Source: Billgrantia saliphila (GTDB lineage Bacteria > Pseudomonadota > Gammaproteobacteria > Pseudomonadales > Halomonadaceae). Taken from it: a stretch of DNA of 64,000 nt. The stretch lies in assembly GCF_002930105.1 (NCBI RefSeq), contig NZ_PJRN01000003.1, positions 186,001-250,000 of the forward strand. Direction: 5' to 3'. Made by a program: the position numbers and the translations under genes. Numbering within the stretch: position 1 is the stretch's first letter; every line of letters begins with the position of its first letter. Shown here piece by piece: positions 55,860-62,528 of this stretch. The notes beneath the pieces are model-generated. The model did not search any database. It saw only the letters and a list, made by a program, of their open reading frames with translations, and was not told the DNA's origin.

Positions 55860-55996
55860 AAAAGAAAAGCCCGGCCGATGCCGGGCTCCAATCTGTGGTT
55901 CCTTTCCCGCTCACCACGACATTCCTGTCGTGCATCCCTGGCGTCATCGAGCGCTCCTCTGCTCGGCCTTCCTTCGTCCCCGCATCCTTGCGAGAT
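55860..55996 (-). ncRNA. candidate CsrB/RsmX-type sponge sRNA, copy B
   Basis: About 137 bases with about eight GGA motifs. Loops include CGC-AAGGAT-GCG, CGAGC-AGAGGA-GCGCTCG and the perfect ACGAC-AGGAAT-GTCGT. The terminator has perfect 8-bp arms AGCCCGGC/GCCGGGCT (plus-strand 55868-55875 and 55880-55887) and a TTTTCTTTTT tail. The promoter is TTGTCA (56031-56026), a 17-bp spacer and TAGGCT (56008-56003), with TGGCA ahead of the -10. Architecture matches CsrA-sequestering RNAs. It shares little linear sequence with copy A beyond the motif pattern and terminator. Confidence 0.78.
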
Positions 55997-56269
55997 ACTC
56001 ATAGCCTAGGTGCCAAGCCGCTACGTGACAAATGGCAAAAATTCATGGGCTCACGCGGAGATACGCAAATTCATCAATCTCGACTGCTTGCCAATTTAAC
56101 GCTTGCGTGAAGGAGACCCATCGCACGAAAACGACACCTCCCGCTTGCTCACCTCGATGCGTATGACGCATCGATAAGGGTGCCGCTATGCGGCGAGGAG
56201 AGCGTCACCAATCGGGCCAACGGCCAAGGCTGCCTACGAAGGATCGAGCCATTGCGTACTCTCCGACAC

Positions 56270-56411
56270 GAAGAAAGCCCGGCCTTGGCCGGGCTTTCCT
56301 GGGGTCGATTCCCTTCGATAGAACGCGGGCTTCCCGCCCGCCCCTCCTGCCCGCCCCTCCTGGAACTTGAGCCATCCTGGCCCTGTCTTCCTTGTCGAGC
56401 GCTCCCTCGCT
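56270..56411 (-). ncRNA. candidate CsrB/RsmX-type sponge sRNA, copy C
   Basis: About 142 bases with about eight GGA motifs. Hairpin loops include GCC-AGGAT-GGC, GGGC-GGGAA-GCCC and CGA-AGGGAA-TCG. The terminator has perfect 12-bp arms (plus-strand 56273-56284 and 56287-56298), ending in a TTTCTTC tail. The -10 is TATCCC (56423-56418), preceded by CTGGCAAG. No acceptable -35 is present, which suggests an activator; the motif GCTTGTAGGAGAT (plus strand 56469-56481) ends up 45 bp upstream of the -10, exactly as in copy D. Confidence 0.78.
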
Positions 56412-56468
56412 CTGATGGGGATAGCTTGCCAGAGCCAGATGGGCAGGTCAGTCTCTCTAAGCGGTAGT

Positions 56469-56481
56469 GCTTGTAGGAGAT
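56469..56481 (-). promoter_or_regulatory. upstream element of sRNA copy C
   Basis: GCTTGTAGGAGAT on the plus strand differs at one base from the copy D element and lies the same 45 bp from the -10. It resembles one half of the GacA/UvrY consensus TGTAAGAGATCTCTTACA. Confidence 0.5.
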
Positions 56482-56522
56482 CGTGCATGGAGCGCGTAAT
56501 ACGCTTTCACATCAGGCGACGC

Positions 56523-56759
56523 CTAACGGACACCGAGCGCTGCTTGGCCTTGTGGGGTGAGCTCGATTCGCTGCAGGTCACCGCGTTCGTCACGTGTCAC
56601 CGTGACCAGGCCGTCGGCCTCCAAGGCCTCGACTTGCGCCGGCAGTTCATCGACAAGGCTATCATCACCAAAGTGACCGAAAGGAGCGGCCAGCACACCG
56701 CCGTGCTGTAAGGCGTACGATATTATCTCGACCTGATGGTCCGTCAGTTCATGATTCAT
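56523..56759 (-). CDS. small hypothetical winged-helix-like protein
   Basis: A 78-residue protein, MNHELTDHQVEIISYALQHG to LTPQGQAALGVR. The pattern of helices followed by LEADGLVTVTRDERGDLQRIELTPQG looks like the recognition helix and wing of small winged-helix proteins. No family is recognised and DNA binding is only suggested. A strong GGAGG lies five bases before the ATG. It is placed between sRNA copies C and E on the same strand, downstream of the copy E terminator, so its expression may come from read-through or from a short promoter near 56800. Confidence 0.65.
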   Translation of the reverse strand: MNHELTDHQVEIISYALQHGGVLAAPFGHFGDDSLVDELPAQVEALEADGLVTVTRDERGDLQRIELTPQGQAALGVR

Positions 56760-56815
56760 GCGTCCTCCGGAGAGCGTTCGAGGCGTGAGCCGATCCTTGC
56801 GTCGTCGCCTGCCAG

Positions 56816-56992
56816 CAAAGAGGCAGCCCCCTCACCGAAGTGAGGGGGCTGACAGGCTGCTACATGCAGATATGGCTATGGAACACCGTGGCCTTGGGAC
56901 ATCCTGTCTCGTTCAGCCTTCCTGTTCCTTTGCGTGGGTTTCCTACCCAACAAGGCATCCCGCCTTGAAAAAGCATCCATGCCTTGGATACA
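56816..56992 (-). ncRNA. candidate CsrB/RsmY-type sponge sRNA, copy E (longer, divergent)
   Basis: About 177 bases with at least six GGA motifs. Hairpins include AAGGC-GGGAT-GCCTT, GGGT-AGGAA-ACCC and GAC-AGGAT-GTC. The terminator has perfect 12-bp arms (plus-strand 56824-56835 and 56840-56851) with a TTCG loop on the RNA strand and a CCTCTTT tail. The promoter is TTGAAA (57026-57021), 16 bp, TAGACT (57004-56999). It lacks the TGGCA promoter element and the AGCCCGGC terminator shared by the other copies, so it may be a separate class, comparable to RsmY against RsmX. Confidence 0.7.
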
Positions 56993-57224
56993 TACTTAAG
57001 TCTAATAAAGAAGCGCTTCATTTCAAGATGACTTTGACATGTCTTATTCCCAGGCGAAATAAAGGGAATAGAACCCTGGCCAGGTCGCCGTTAAAAGCCG
57101 AATTAGACCCACCTACATGGCTCGATTAAAAGAATTGGAGCCGTGGGGAACCATGTATCTTCATGTAACGTTAGGCAACAATAACGCAGAGCTGAACGAC
57201 AGCTCGCAACCTGAGGTGTACGTA

Positions 57225-57446
57225 ATGACCGAATTCGTATGCCCAATCTGCAAAGGACGGTGGCTTGGCAGCTATACCTGTGAGCACCGCTGCACCCAGT
57301 GCGGCAATCCGATCAAGGCCAGAGAGCCATGGAGGGAAGAAGACGAGACCGAAGAAGCCGTCATGAGCGACCGGATCGAACAAGACGAGGGCCCAATTCC
57401 CGCAGCGAGCGACGTAGGGATGGCCATAGCGGAGTCCCGCTCATGA
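57225..57446 (+). CDS. small zinc-ribbon protein
   Basis: A 73-residue protein starting MTEFVCPICKGRWLG. Six cysteines and a histidine (CPIC, then CEHRC and CTQCG) form a zinc-ribbon or treble-clef pattern; the C-terminal half is acidic and probably disordered. GAGGTG about eight bases upstream sets the start at 57225, although the frame is open from 57117. Its stop overlaps the start of the next gene in an ATGA, so the two are coupled. Family not recognised. Confidence 0.6.
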   Translation: MTEFVCPICKGRWLGSYTCEHRCTQCGNPIKAREPWREEDETEEAVMSDRIEQDEGPIPAASDVGMAIAESRS

Positions 57447-57730
57447 CCGTCCCTGCCGAGATCGAGATCGCCAGCATCCAAACCCTGGAAGCGGAAGTCG
57501 CGGCCCTGAGGCTGGCGATTGCCGAAGTGGGGCTGGAAGTTGAATGCCTGAAAGCGGGCTATCGCATCACTGATGCCTCACTGTCCCGGCTACAGACGAC
57601 AGCCCGGTGGCAGGAACTGCGGGCAGCCATTTCCACCATCGAGGCCATGGGTGACCACTCACGCCATATGACGCTGGCCGTCAATAGTCTGCACGCCAGG
57701 GCCCGACGCCTGCGAAAGAACGCTGAGTAG
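57443..57730 (+). CDS. small helical (coiled-coil) protein
   Basis: A 95-residue protein starting MTVPAEIEIASIQTLEAEVAALRLAI. The first 40 residues have a leucine/alanine heptad pattern, and the rest is helical and basic at the end (LHARARRLRKNAE). The ATG overlaps the stop of the zinc-ribbon gene by four bases, which decides this start over the longer open frame beginning at 57299. The pair probably acts together, with the zinc-ribbon protein as partner. Function unknown. Confidence 0.6.
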   Translation: MTVPAEIEIASIQTLEAEVAALRLAIAEVGLEVECLKAGYRITDASLSRLQTTARWQELRAAISTIEAMGDHSRHMTLAVNSLHARARRLRKNAE

Positions 57731-57790
57731 GGGTCGCCTTCCATTCCGGACCGTCTGAGTACCGGACTCTACTGGGCCGCCAGGCCCCCT

Positions 57791-57822
57791 GCCGAAACGG
57801 GCCCTCGGGGGCCCGTTTCGGC
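57791..57822. terminator. perfect 14-bp hairpin between convergent genes
   Basis: Arms 57791-57804 and 57809-57822 with a TCGG loop. It lies between the coiled-coil gene (plus) and sugE (minus), whose stop is at 57827, and probably ends both. No U-tract. Confidence 0.65.
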
Positions 57823-57826
57823 CTGG

Positions 57827-58141
57827 TCAGGTAGCCACCTTCATCGTCACGATGCCGGCGACTATCAGCAGAGCGGCAAAGACGCGCAGGGGCGATACGG
57901 CTTCCCCCAGGAGCCACACGCCGACGATAAAGGTGCCTATGGCACCGATGCCTGTCCAGATCATGTAGGCGGTACCCAACGGTAGGCTTCGCATCGCGAC
58001 CGCCAGCAACCCGAACGAGCCCACCATCGTCACCAGCATCACGGTGGTCGGCAACAGGCGCGTGAACCCGTGCGACTGCTTCATTGCCAAGGCCCACACG
58101 ACTTCAAGCAGGCCGGCCAGACCGAGAAGCACCCAAGACAT
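57827..58141 (-). CDS. sugE: SugE/Gdx-type guanidinium exporter (SMR family)
   Basis: A 104-residue, four-helix small multidrug resistance protein. It starts MSWVLLGLAGLLEVVWALAM with the essential Glu14, and carries GTAYMIWTGIGAIGTFIVG, the signature that separates SugE/Gdx from EmrE. Gdx proteins export guanidinium in exchange for protons. A guanidine-II riboswitch lies directly upstream (58161-58209), which strongly supports this substrate. AGGGACATCT places a ribosome site just before the ATG. Confidence 0.93.
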   Translation of the reverse strand: MSWVLLGLAGLLEVVWALAMKQSHGFTRLLPTTVMLVTMVGSFGLLAVAMRSLPLGTAYMIWTGIGAIGTFIVGVWLLGEAVSPLRVFAALLIVAGIVTMKVAT

Positions 58142-58160
58142 AGATGTCCCTTTTCATCTC

Positions 58161-58209
58161 TCGGGTCGTCCCGAAATGTATGCCCGGGATGGGGGGAGGT
58201 CGTCCTCCC
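58161..58209 (-). promoter_or_regulatory. guanidine-II (mini-ykkC) riboswitch controlling sugE
   Basis: Two hairpins, each with the invariant ACGA loop, on the minus strand. P1 is GGGAGG-ACGA-CCTCCC (58209-58194) and P2 is TCGGG-ACGA-CCCGA (58174-58161), separated by about 19 bases. P2 ends 19 bases before the sugE ATG. Both stems are perfect. This is the known guanidine-II architecture, in which two loops dock on guanidinium and free the ribosome site. Confidence 0.92.
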
Positions 58210-58217
58210 GGGACGGG

Positions 58218-58245
58218 ATTATAGAAGCGTTTATTCCCAAGGCAA
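58218..58245 (-). promoter_or_regulatory. sigma-70 promoter of sugE
   Basis: On the minus strand TTGCCT (58245-58240), a 16-bp spacer and a perfect TATAAT (58223-58218). The start of transcription falls at the foot of riboswitch hairpin P1. Confidence 0.8.
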
Positions 58246-58322
58246 TGCTTACGTCGGAAGCTGTGCCCGCCTCACCCGGCGCAACGTGCTGGAAGGAATG
58301 AGTCGACGACCGGCGATGCAAC

Positions 58323-58446
58323 AAAAAAGCCCGGCCATGAGGCCGGGCTGCATTTTTGCTTCCTTTCCACTCCCTCAGGCATCCTGCCCGAGCATCCTTG
58401 GTGCGTGAGCCTTCCTTGACTCGTTCTTCCTTGCCGGGCCTCCTGC
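58323..58446 (-). ncRNA. candidate CsrB/RsmX-type sponge sRNA, copy D
   Basis: About 124 bases with about seven GGA motifs. Hairpins include GGGC-AGGAG-GCCC and CTCGGGC-AGGAT-GCCTGAG, with CAAGGAAG and CAAGGATG repeated between them. The terminator has perfect 9-bp arms (plus-strand 58328-58336 and 58341-58349, loop ATGA) and a run of six T. The promoter is TTGCCG, a 17-bp spacer and TAAGCA (58458-58453), with CTGGCAC inside the spacer. The element GCTTGTAAGAGAT (58504-58516) lies 45 bp upstream of the -10, as in copy C. The clearest member of the group. Confidence 0.82.
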
Positions 58447-58462
58447 CCGATGTGCTTACTGT

Positions 58463-58798
58463 GCCAGATGAAAGGCGGCAAGAGATTAACCTGGGATAGA
58501 TCGGCTTGTAAGAGATTGCCGATGCGTACTGTAGGCGCACATGCCCAGTGAGCCAGCTGCCAGGCGCCACATGCACTTGTTGCGTCGCTCTTCGCAAGGC
58601 CTTCTCTGGGCGCGCTGTCTCTTCTTGCGTACAATGACCGGCCATCTCCGTCCCTGCTTCCTGCATTTCGTCATGGAGGCGCGATCAAGCGTCGCACCCG
58701 GTGAATCGTCACCGTATGGACAGCTTGGCAGTCGTGCACGGTGAGGCGATACGAGGCGGATCAAACGGTAATGACGGCACGACCCTGGAGGCCATCGA
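58463..58798. other. gap between sRNA copy D and dusA
   Basis: About 335 bp without a protein gene. It holds the copy D promoter and upstream element GCTTGTAAGAGAT (58504-58516), plus a second AAGAGATT at 58480-58487. Towards dusA a TACAAT (58630-58635) may be a -10 box, but no good -35 was found. The rest shows nothing recognisable. Confidence 0.5.
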
Positions 58799-59816
<1,018 letters not shown>

Positions 59817-59818
<2 letters not shown>

Positions 59819-59838
59819 TCCGCTCAGTAAAGCGGATC
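59817..59838. terminator. hairpin spanning two facing stop codons
   Basis: Arms GATCCGCT (59817-59824) and AGCGGATC (59831-59838) with a 6-base loop. It overlaps the dusA TGA (59816-59818) and the stop of the convergent gene (59824-59826). Confidence 0.5.
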
Positions 59839-60855
59839 GGGCAATGGCTCGAGGCTGGAGTGGAAGGTCTCGATGGCGCTCTCAGCCTCCTCGATGGCGT
59901 CGAAGCGAGCGATATGGAACAGCGCCTCGCCCTCGTTGGCCAGCGGCAGCCGGCTCATGCCGATCACGATGCCGTCGGCCATGGCCCTGACCGCTGCCTC
60001 GGCGTTGCCGAAGGGGTCGGCCACCTTGCCCAGCACATCGCCGCGAGCCACCCGCGCACCGAGGCGCACCTTGGGCCGCAGGATGCCGTCGATCGGGGCT
60101 CGCGCCCAGCTCGAGCCGTTGGCGACTTCCGCCGCCGGCGGCGGCCGGCGGCGGTGCTCTCCCGCGAGCATACCCAGCCGTCGCATCACGCGCAGTACAC
60201 CACGCACCCCTGGTGCTATCGCCCATTCATCGAAGCGCAGCGCCTCGCCGGCCTCATAGGTAAGCACCGGAATGCCGCGGGTCTGTGCGTAGTGGCGCAG
60301 GCTGCCCTCGCGCAGCTCGGCATTGAGGATCACTGGCGCACCGAAGGCGTTGGCCATGCGCTCGGTCTCGCTGCCGGAGCTGAACTGGGCACGGATCTGC
60401 GGCAGATTGGTCCGGTGAATGGCGCCAGTGTGCAGGTCGATGATGTGGGTCGCGTGATCGACGATCTGCTCGCGGAATAGCGCCGCGACTCGCGCCCCTA
60501 GCGATCCCGTCTCGCTACCGGGAAAGCAACGATTGAGGTCGCGCCGATCGGGCAGGTAGCGGGTGTGCTGCACGAAGCCGAATACGTTGACGATGGGCAC
60601 CGCCACCAGGGTGCCATGTAGCCCCTGGATCTGCTTCGAGCGCATCAGCCGCCGCACGATCTCCACGCTGTTGATCTCGTCGCCATGGATGCCTCCGCAG
60701 ACCAGCATGACCGGCCCCTGGCGCCGGCCGTGAACCACCTCGACAGGAATATGCAGTGGCGCGTGGGTATAAAGCCGCGCAACCGGCACGTCGATCTGCT
60801 TGCGGCTACCCGGCATGACTCGGACACCTGCAAGGTCGAAGGGGGTGCGAGGCAT
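59824..60855 (-). CDS. succinylglutamate desuccinylase/aspartoacylase-family protein
   Basis: A 343-residue zinc hydrolase of the AstE/ASPA family. Zinc ligands are visible in GGIHGDEINSVEI (His and Glu) and the His of HIIDLHTGAI; RDLNRCFPGSETGSLGAR holds the substrate-binding Arg/Asn pair. A C-terminal biotinyl/lipoyl-like domain follows (GILRPKVRLGARVARGDVLGKVADPFG). It should hydrolyse an N-acyl amino acid or related amide; the exact substrate is not clear. AGGAG lies six bases before the ATG. Confidence 0.85.
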   Translation of the reverse strand: MPRTPFDLAGVRVMPGSRKQIDVPVARLYTHAPLHIPVEVVHGRRQGPVMLVCGGIHGDEINSVEIVRRLMRSKQIQGLHGTLVAVPIVNVFGFVQHTRYLPDRRDLNRCFPGSETGSLGARVAALFREQIVDHATHIIDLHTGAIHRTNLPQIRAQFSSGSETERMANAFGAPVILNAELREGSLRHYAQTRGIPVLTYEAGEALRFDEWAIAPGVRGVLRVMRRLGMLAGEHRRRPPPAAEVANGSSWARAPIDGILRPKVRLGARVARGDVLGKVADPFGNAEAAVRAMADGIVIGMSRLPLANEGEALFHIARFDAIEEAESAIETFHSSLEPLPDPLY

Positions 60856-61023
60856 GAAGGCTCCTGAAACGAAACAGTGTTCGTCTCGTTATACAGGGCT
60901 AAGCCGTGTATGACGAGAGGCCCGTCTCAACGTCCCAGGTGCGCTTCCATACACTCGTGTAGGTAAATTGGGCAGTGCTGCGGTAAAATGATCTCGGACC
61001 GGACCCCGAGGAGGCAGTCAAAA

Positions 61024-61653
61024 ATGGCCCGACGCACTAAGACGGAAGCCGCCGCGACGCGCGAAGCGCTGCTCGATGCCGCCGAGGCGATCTTTCTCGA
61101 ACGCGGGGTCGCGCGGACGTCATTGGAGCAGATTGCGCGCCACGCCGGCATGACGCGCGGCGCGGTCTACTGGCACTTCAAGAACAAGGCCGACCTCTTC
61201 CAGGCCATGCTGCAGCGGGTAAGGATGCCCTTTCAGGAACTGGTCGAGGAGATCGGCGACCCCAGCCTGGCCGAGAGACCGCTGGAGGCCATCCGTCAGG
61301 CCTGTCAGCGTGGCTTCGAAAGGCTGGAACTGCCCCGCTACCGCCGCGTGCATGCCATCCTCATTCATCACTGCGAGACCTTCGCCGAGATCGATCCCTT
61401 GGCGATGCAGAACGAGATGGCCGACGATGCCCTCGGCGCCCTGCGCGAGTATTTCGCCTGTGCCGCCCGGCTGGGCCAGCTGCGCGAGGACATCTCGCCG
61501 GAAATTGCCGCCAGACTGATGCAGGCCATGCTCGGCGGTCTGTTCCACGACTGGCTGCGTAACCATGAGCGCTTCGCCCTGCGCGAGGACGGCATGGCGC
61601 TGGTCGAGGCTCAGCTCCGCCTGTTAGCACGCTCCTCCCCGTCGTCACGTTGA
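61024..61653 (+). CDS. TetR-family repressor (AcrR-like)
   Basis: A 209-residue regulator starting MARRTKTEAAATREALLDAAE. Residues 12-60 are the TetR helix-turn-helix (GVARTSLEQIARHAGMTRGAVYWHFKNKADLF), and the variable ligand domain follows. The AcrR/TtgR-like sequence suggests control of a multidrug pump, and an RND pump is encoded 0.9 kb away on the other strand. GGAGG lies ten bases before the ATG at 61024. Its end overlaps the convergent 61645 gene by 9 bp. Confidence 0.88.
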   Translation: MARRTKTEAAATREALLDAAEAIFLERGVARTSLEQIARHAGMTRGAVYWHFKNKADLFQAMLQRVRMPFQELVEEIGDPSLAERPLEAIRQACQRGFERLELPRYRRVHAILIHHCETFAEIDPLAMQNEMADDALGALREYFACAARLGQLREDISPEIAARLMQAMLGGLFHDWLRNHERFALREDGMALVEAQLRLLARSSPSSR

Positions 61654-62343
61654 TCTCACCGGTCCGTCATTGGTCGACCCACCGCGGCACTTGCCCTGTT
61701 TCAGACGCAGCTGGCTCAGCCGGGTGCGCGCATCAAGGAAATCACCCTCCGCCACGCTGCGATACGCCGCTTCGCCAGCGATGTGCTTGACCAGCACACG
61801 CCGCTCGCCGGCGTGGGGCATGTTCGATGGCTTGCCATGTAGGCGTACCTCGCACTCCGGATCGTCGACGAGCACGGCCCGAGTCCAGCCTTCGTCATCG
61901 GGTTCCGCCGTTACTTCCACGCATTCTCCCAGCAAGCTGCGACATTGCGAGCTGAAGTGCCGGTGAAACCAGCGGTGCAGCGCCTGGCATAGCCCGGCGG
62001 CTAGCGGCGAGGCGACCGCAAAGGCGGCCCACAGCACCGCCAGACCGAGGGGTACTCGAAACAGGCCCAGGGAGAACCCGCGCAGCACGAACCACTCCAG
62101 CGCCAGGGTGATGCCCCCCGCCAGCACCACCAGTACGCTCAGCGCGAAGGCGACCGGCACGCCGGCGAATCCCAGCGCTACCATGCTGCTGGCCAGGTGA
62201 TCGCCCTTCAGGCTGTCACGCTCGAAGAGTTCCAGCGGCGCCAGACGCAGAGCCACCAGCAGCCAATACAGCGCCACCAGCGGCAGCAGCACGCTGAATA
62301 TCACGACGGGAAAGCTCACGGCGAGCTGGCGGATGGTTTCCAT
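61645..62343 (-). CDS. membrane protein with OB-fold-like C-terminal domain
   Basis: A 232-residue protein. Three or four membrane helices occupy residues 8-120 (VIFSVLLPLVALYWLLVALRL is about 14-34, then 52-75 and 96-118). The C-terminal 110 residues resemble an NfeD/YqiJ-type OB fold (LLGECVEVTAEPDDEGWTRAVLVDDPECEVRLHG, RRVLVKHIAGEAAYRSV). The family assignment is tentative; YqiJ-like proteins usually partner a flotillin, and none is present here. AGGAGG lies six bases before the ATG. Confidence 0.6.
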   Translation of the reverse strand: METIRQLAVSFPVVIFSVLLPLVALYWLLVALRLAPLELFERDSLKGDHLASSMVALGFAGVPVAFALSVLVVLAGGITLALEWFVLRGFSLGLFRVPLGLAVLWAAFAVASPLAAGLCQALHRWFHRHFSSQCRSLLGECVEVTAEPDDEGWTRAVLVDDPECEVRLHGKPSNMPHAGERRVLVKHIAGEAAYRSVAEGDFLDARTRLSQLRLKQGKCRGGSTNDGPVRST

Positions 62344-62477
62344 GACAGCCTCCTACACCGGTAATTAGCCGGCAAATGACCTGTACCTCCAGCATAGACC
62401 AAGGCGCGAACGGCTGGAGATGCCAGGGCGGCATGCCTCATGAAAAGCGCTCAGGAAAAATCACCAGCCGAAAAGAA

Positions 62478-62503
62478 AGGCACCACCCCGAGGGGTGGTG
62501 CCT
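62478..62503 (-). terminator. Rho-independent terminator of the RND pump gene
   Basis: Arms AGGCACCACCCC (62478-62489) and GGGGTGGTGCCT (62492-62503) are perfect. On the minus strand TTTCTTTTC follows. It lies 25 bases past the stop codon. Confidence 0.85.
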
Positions 62504-62528
62504 GGCTTGATAAAGGCGTCGCGGCCGG

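Larger units (their letters stand above)
55251..56522. other. protein-gene-free region holding three candidate Csr-type sRNAs
   Basis: About 1.27 kb with no supported protein gene. Small open frames exist on both strands but lack ribosome sites and cut across the RNA hairpins. Three minus-strand RNAs (entries at 55530, 55860 and 56270) occupy most of it. The stretch 55251-55440 shows no recognisable signal, and 56030-56265 shows only the upstream region of the middle RNA. Confidence 0.7.

Noticed and set aside
55996..56031. Sigma-54 promoter for the sRNAs, suggested by the recurring TGGCA
   Set aside because: The GC doublet of the -12 element is missing at the required spacing in all four copies, while sigma-70 boxes can be fitted in three.
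56180..56467. Small plus-strand frames over sRNA copy C
   Set aside because: No ribosome site, composition dictated by GC-rich hairpins, and the opposite strand has a complete sRNA signature.
58480..58516. Full palindromic GacA/UvrY site upstream of sRNA copy D
   Set aside because: Only one half (TGTAAGAGAT) is present; the other half does not match, so only a half-site is claimed.
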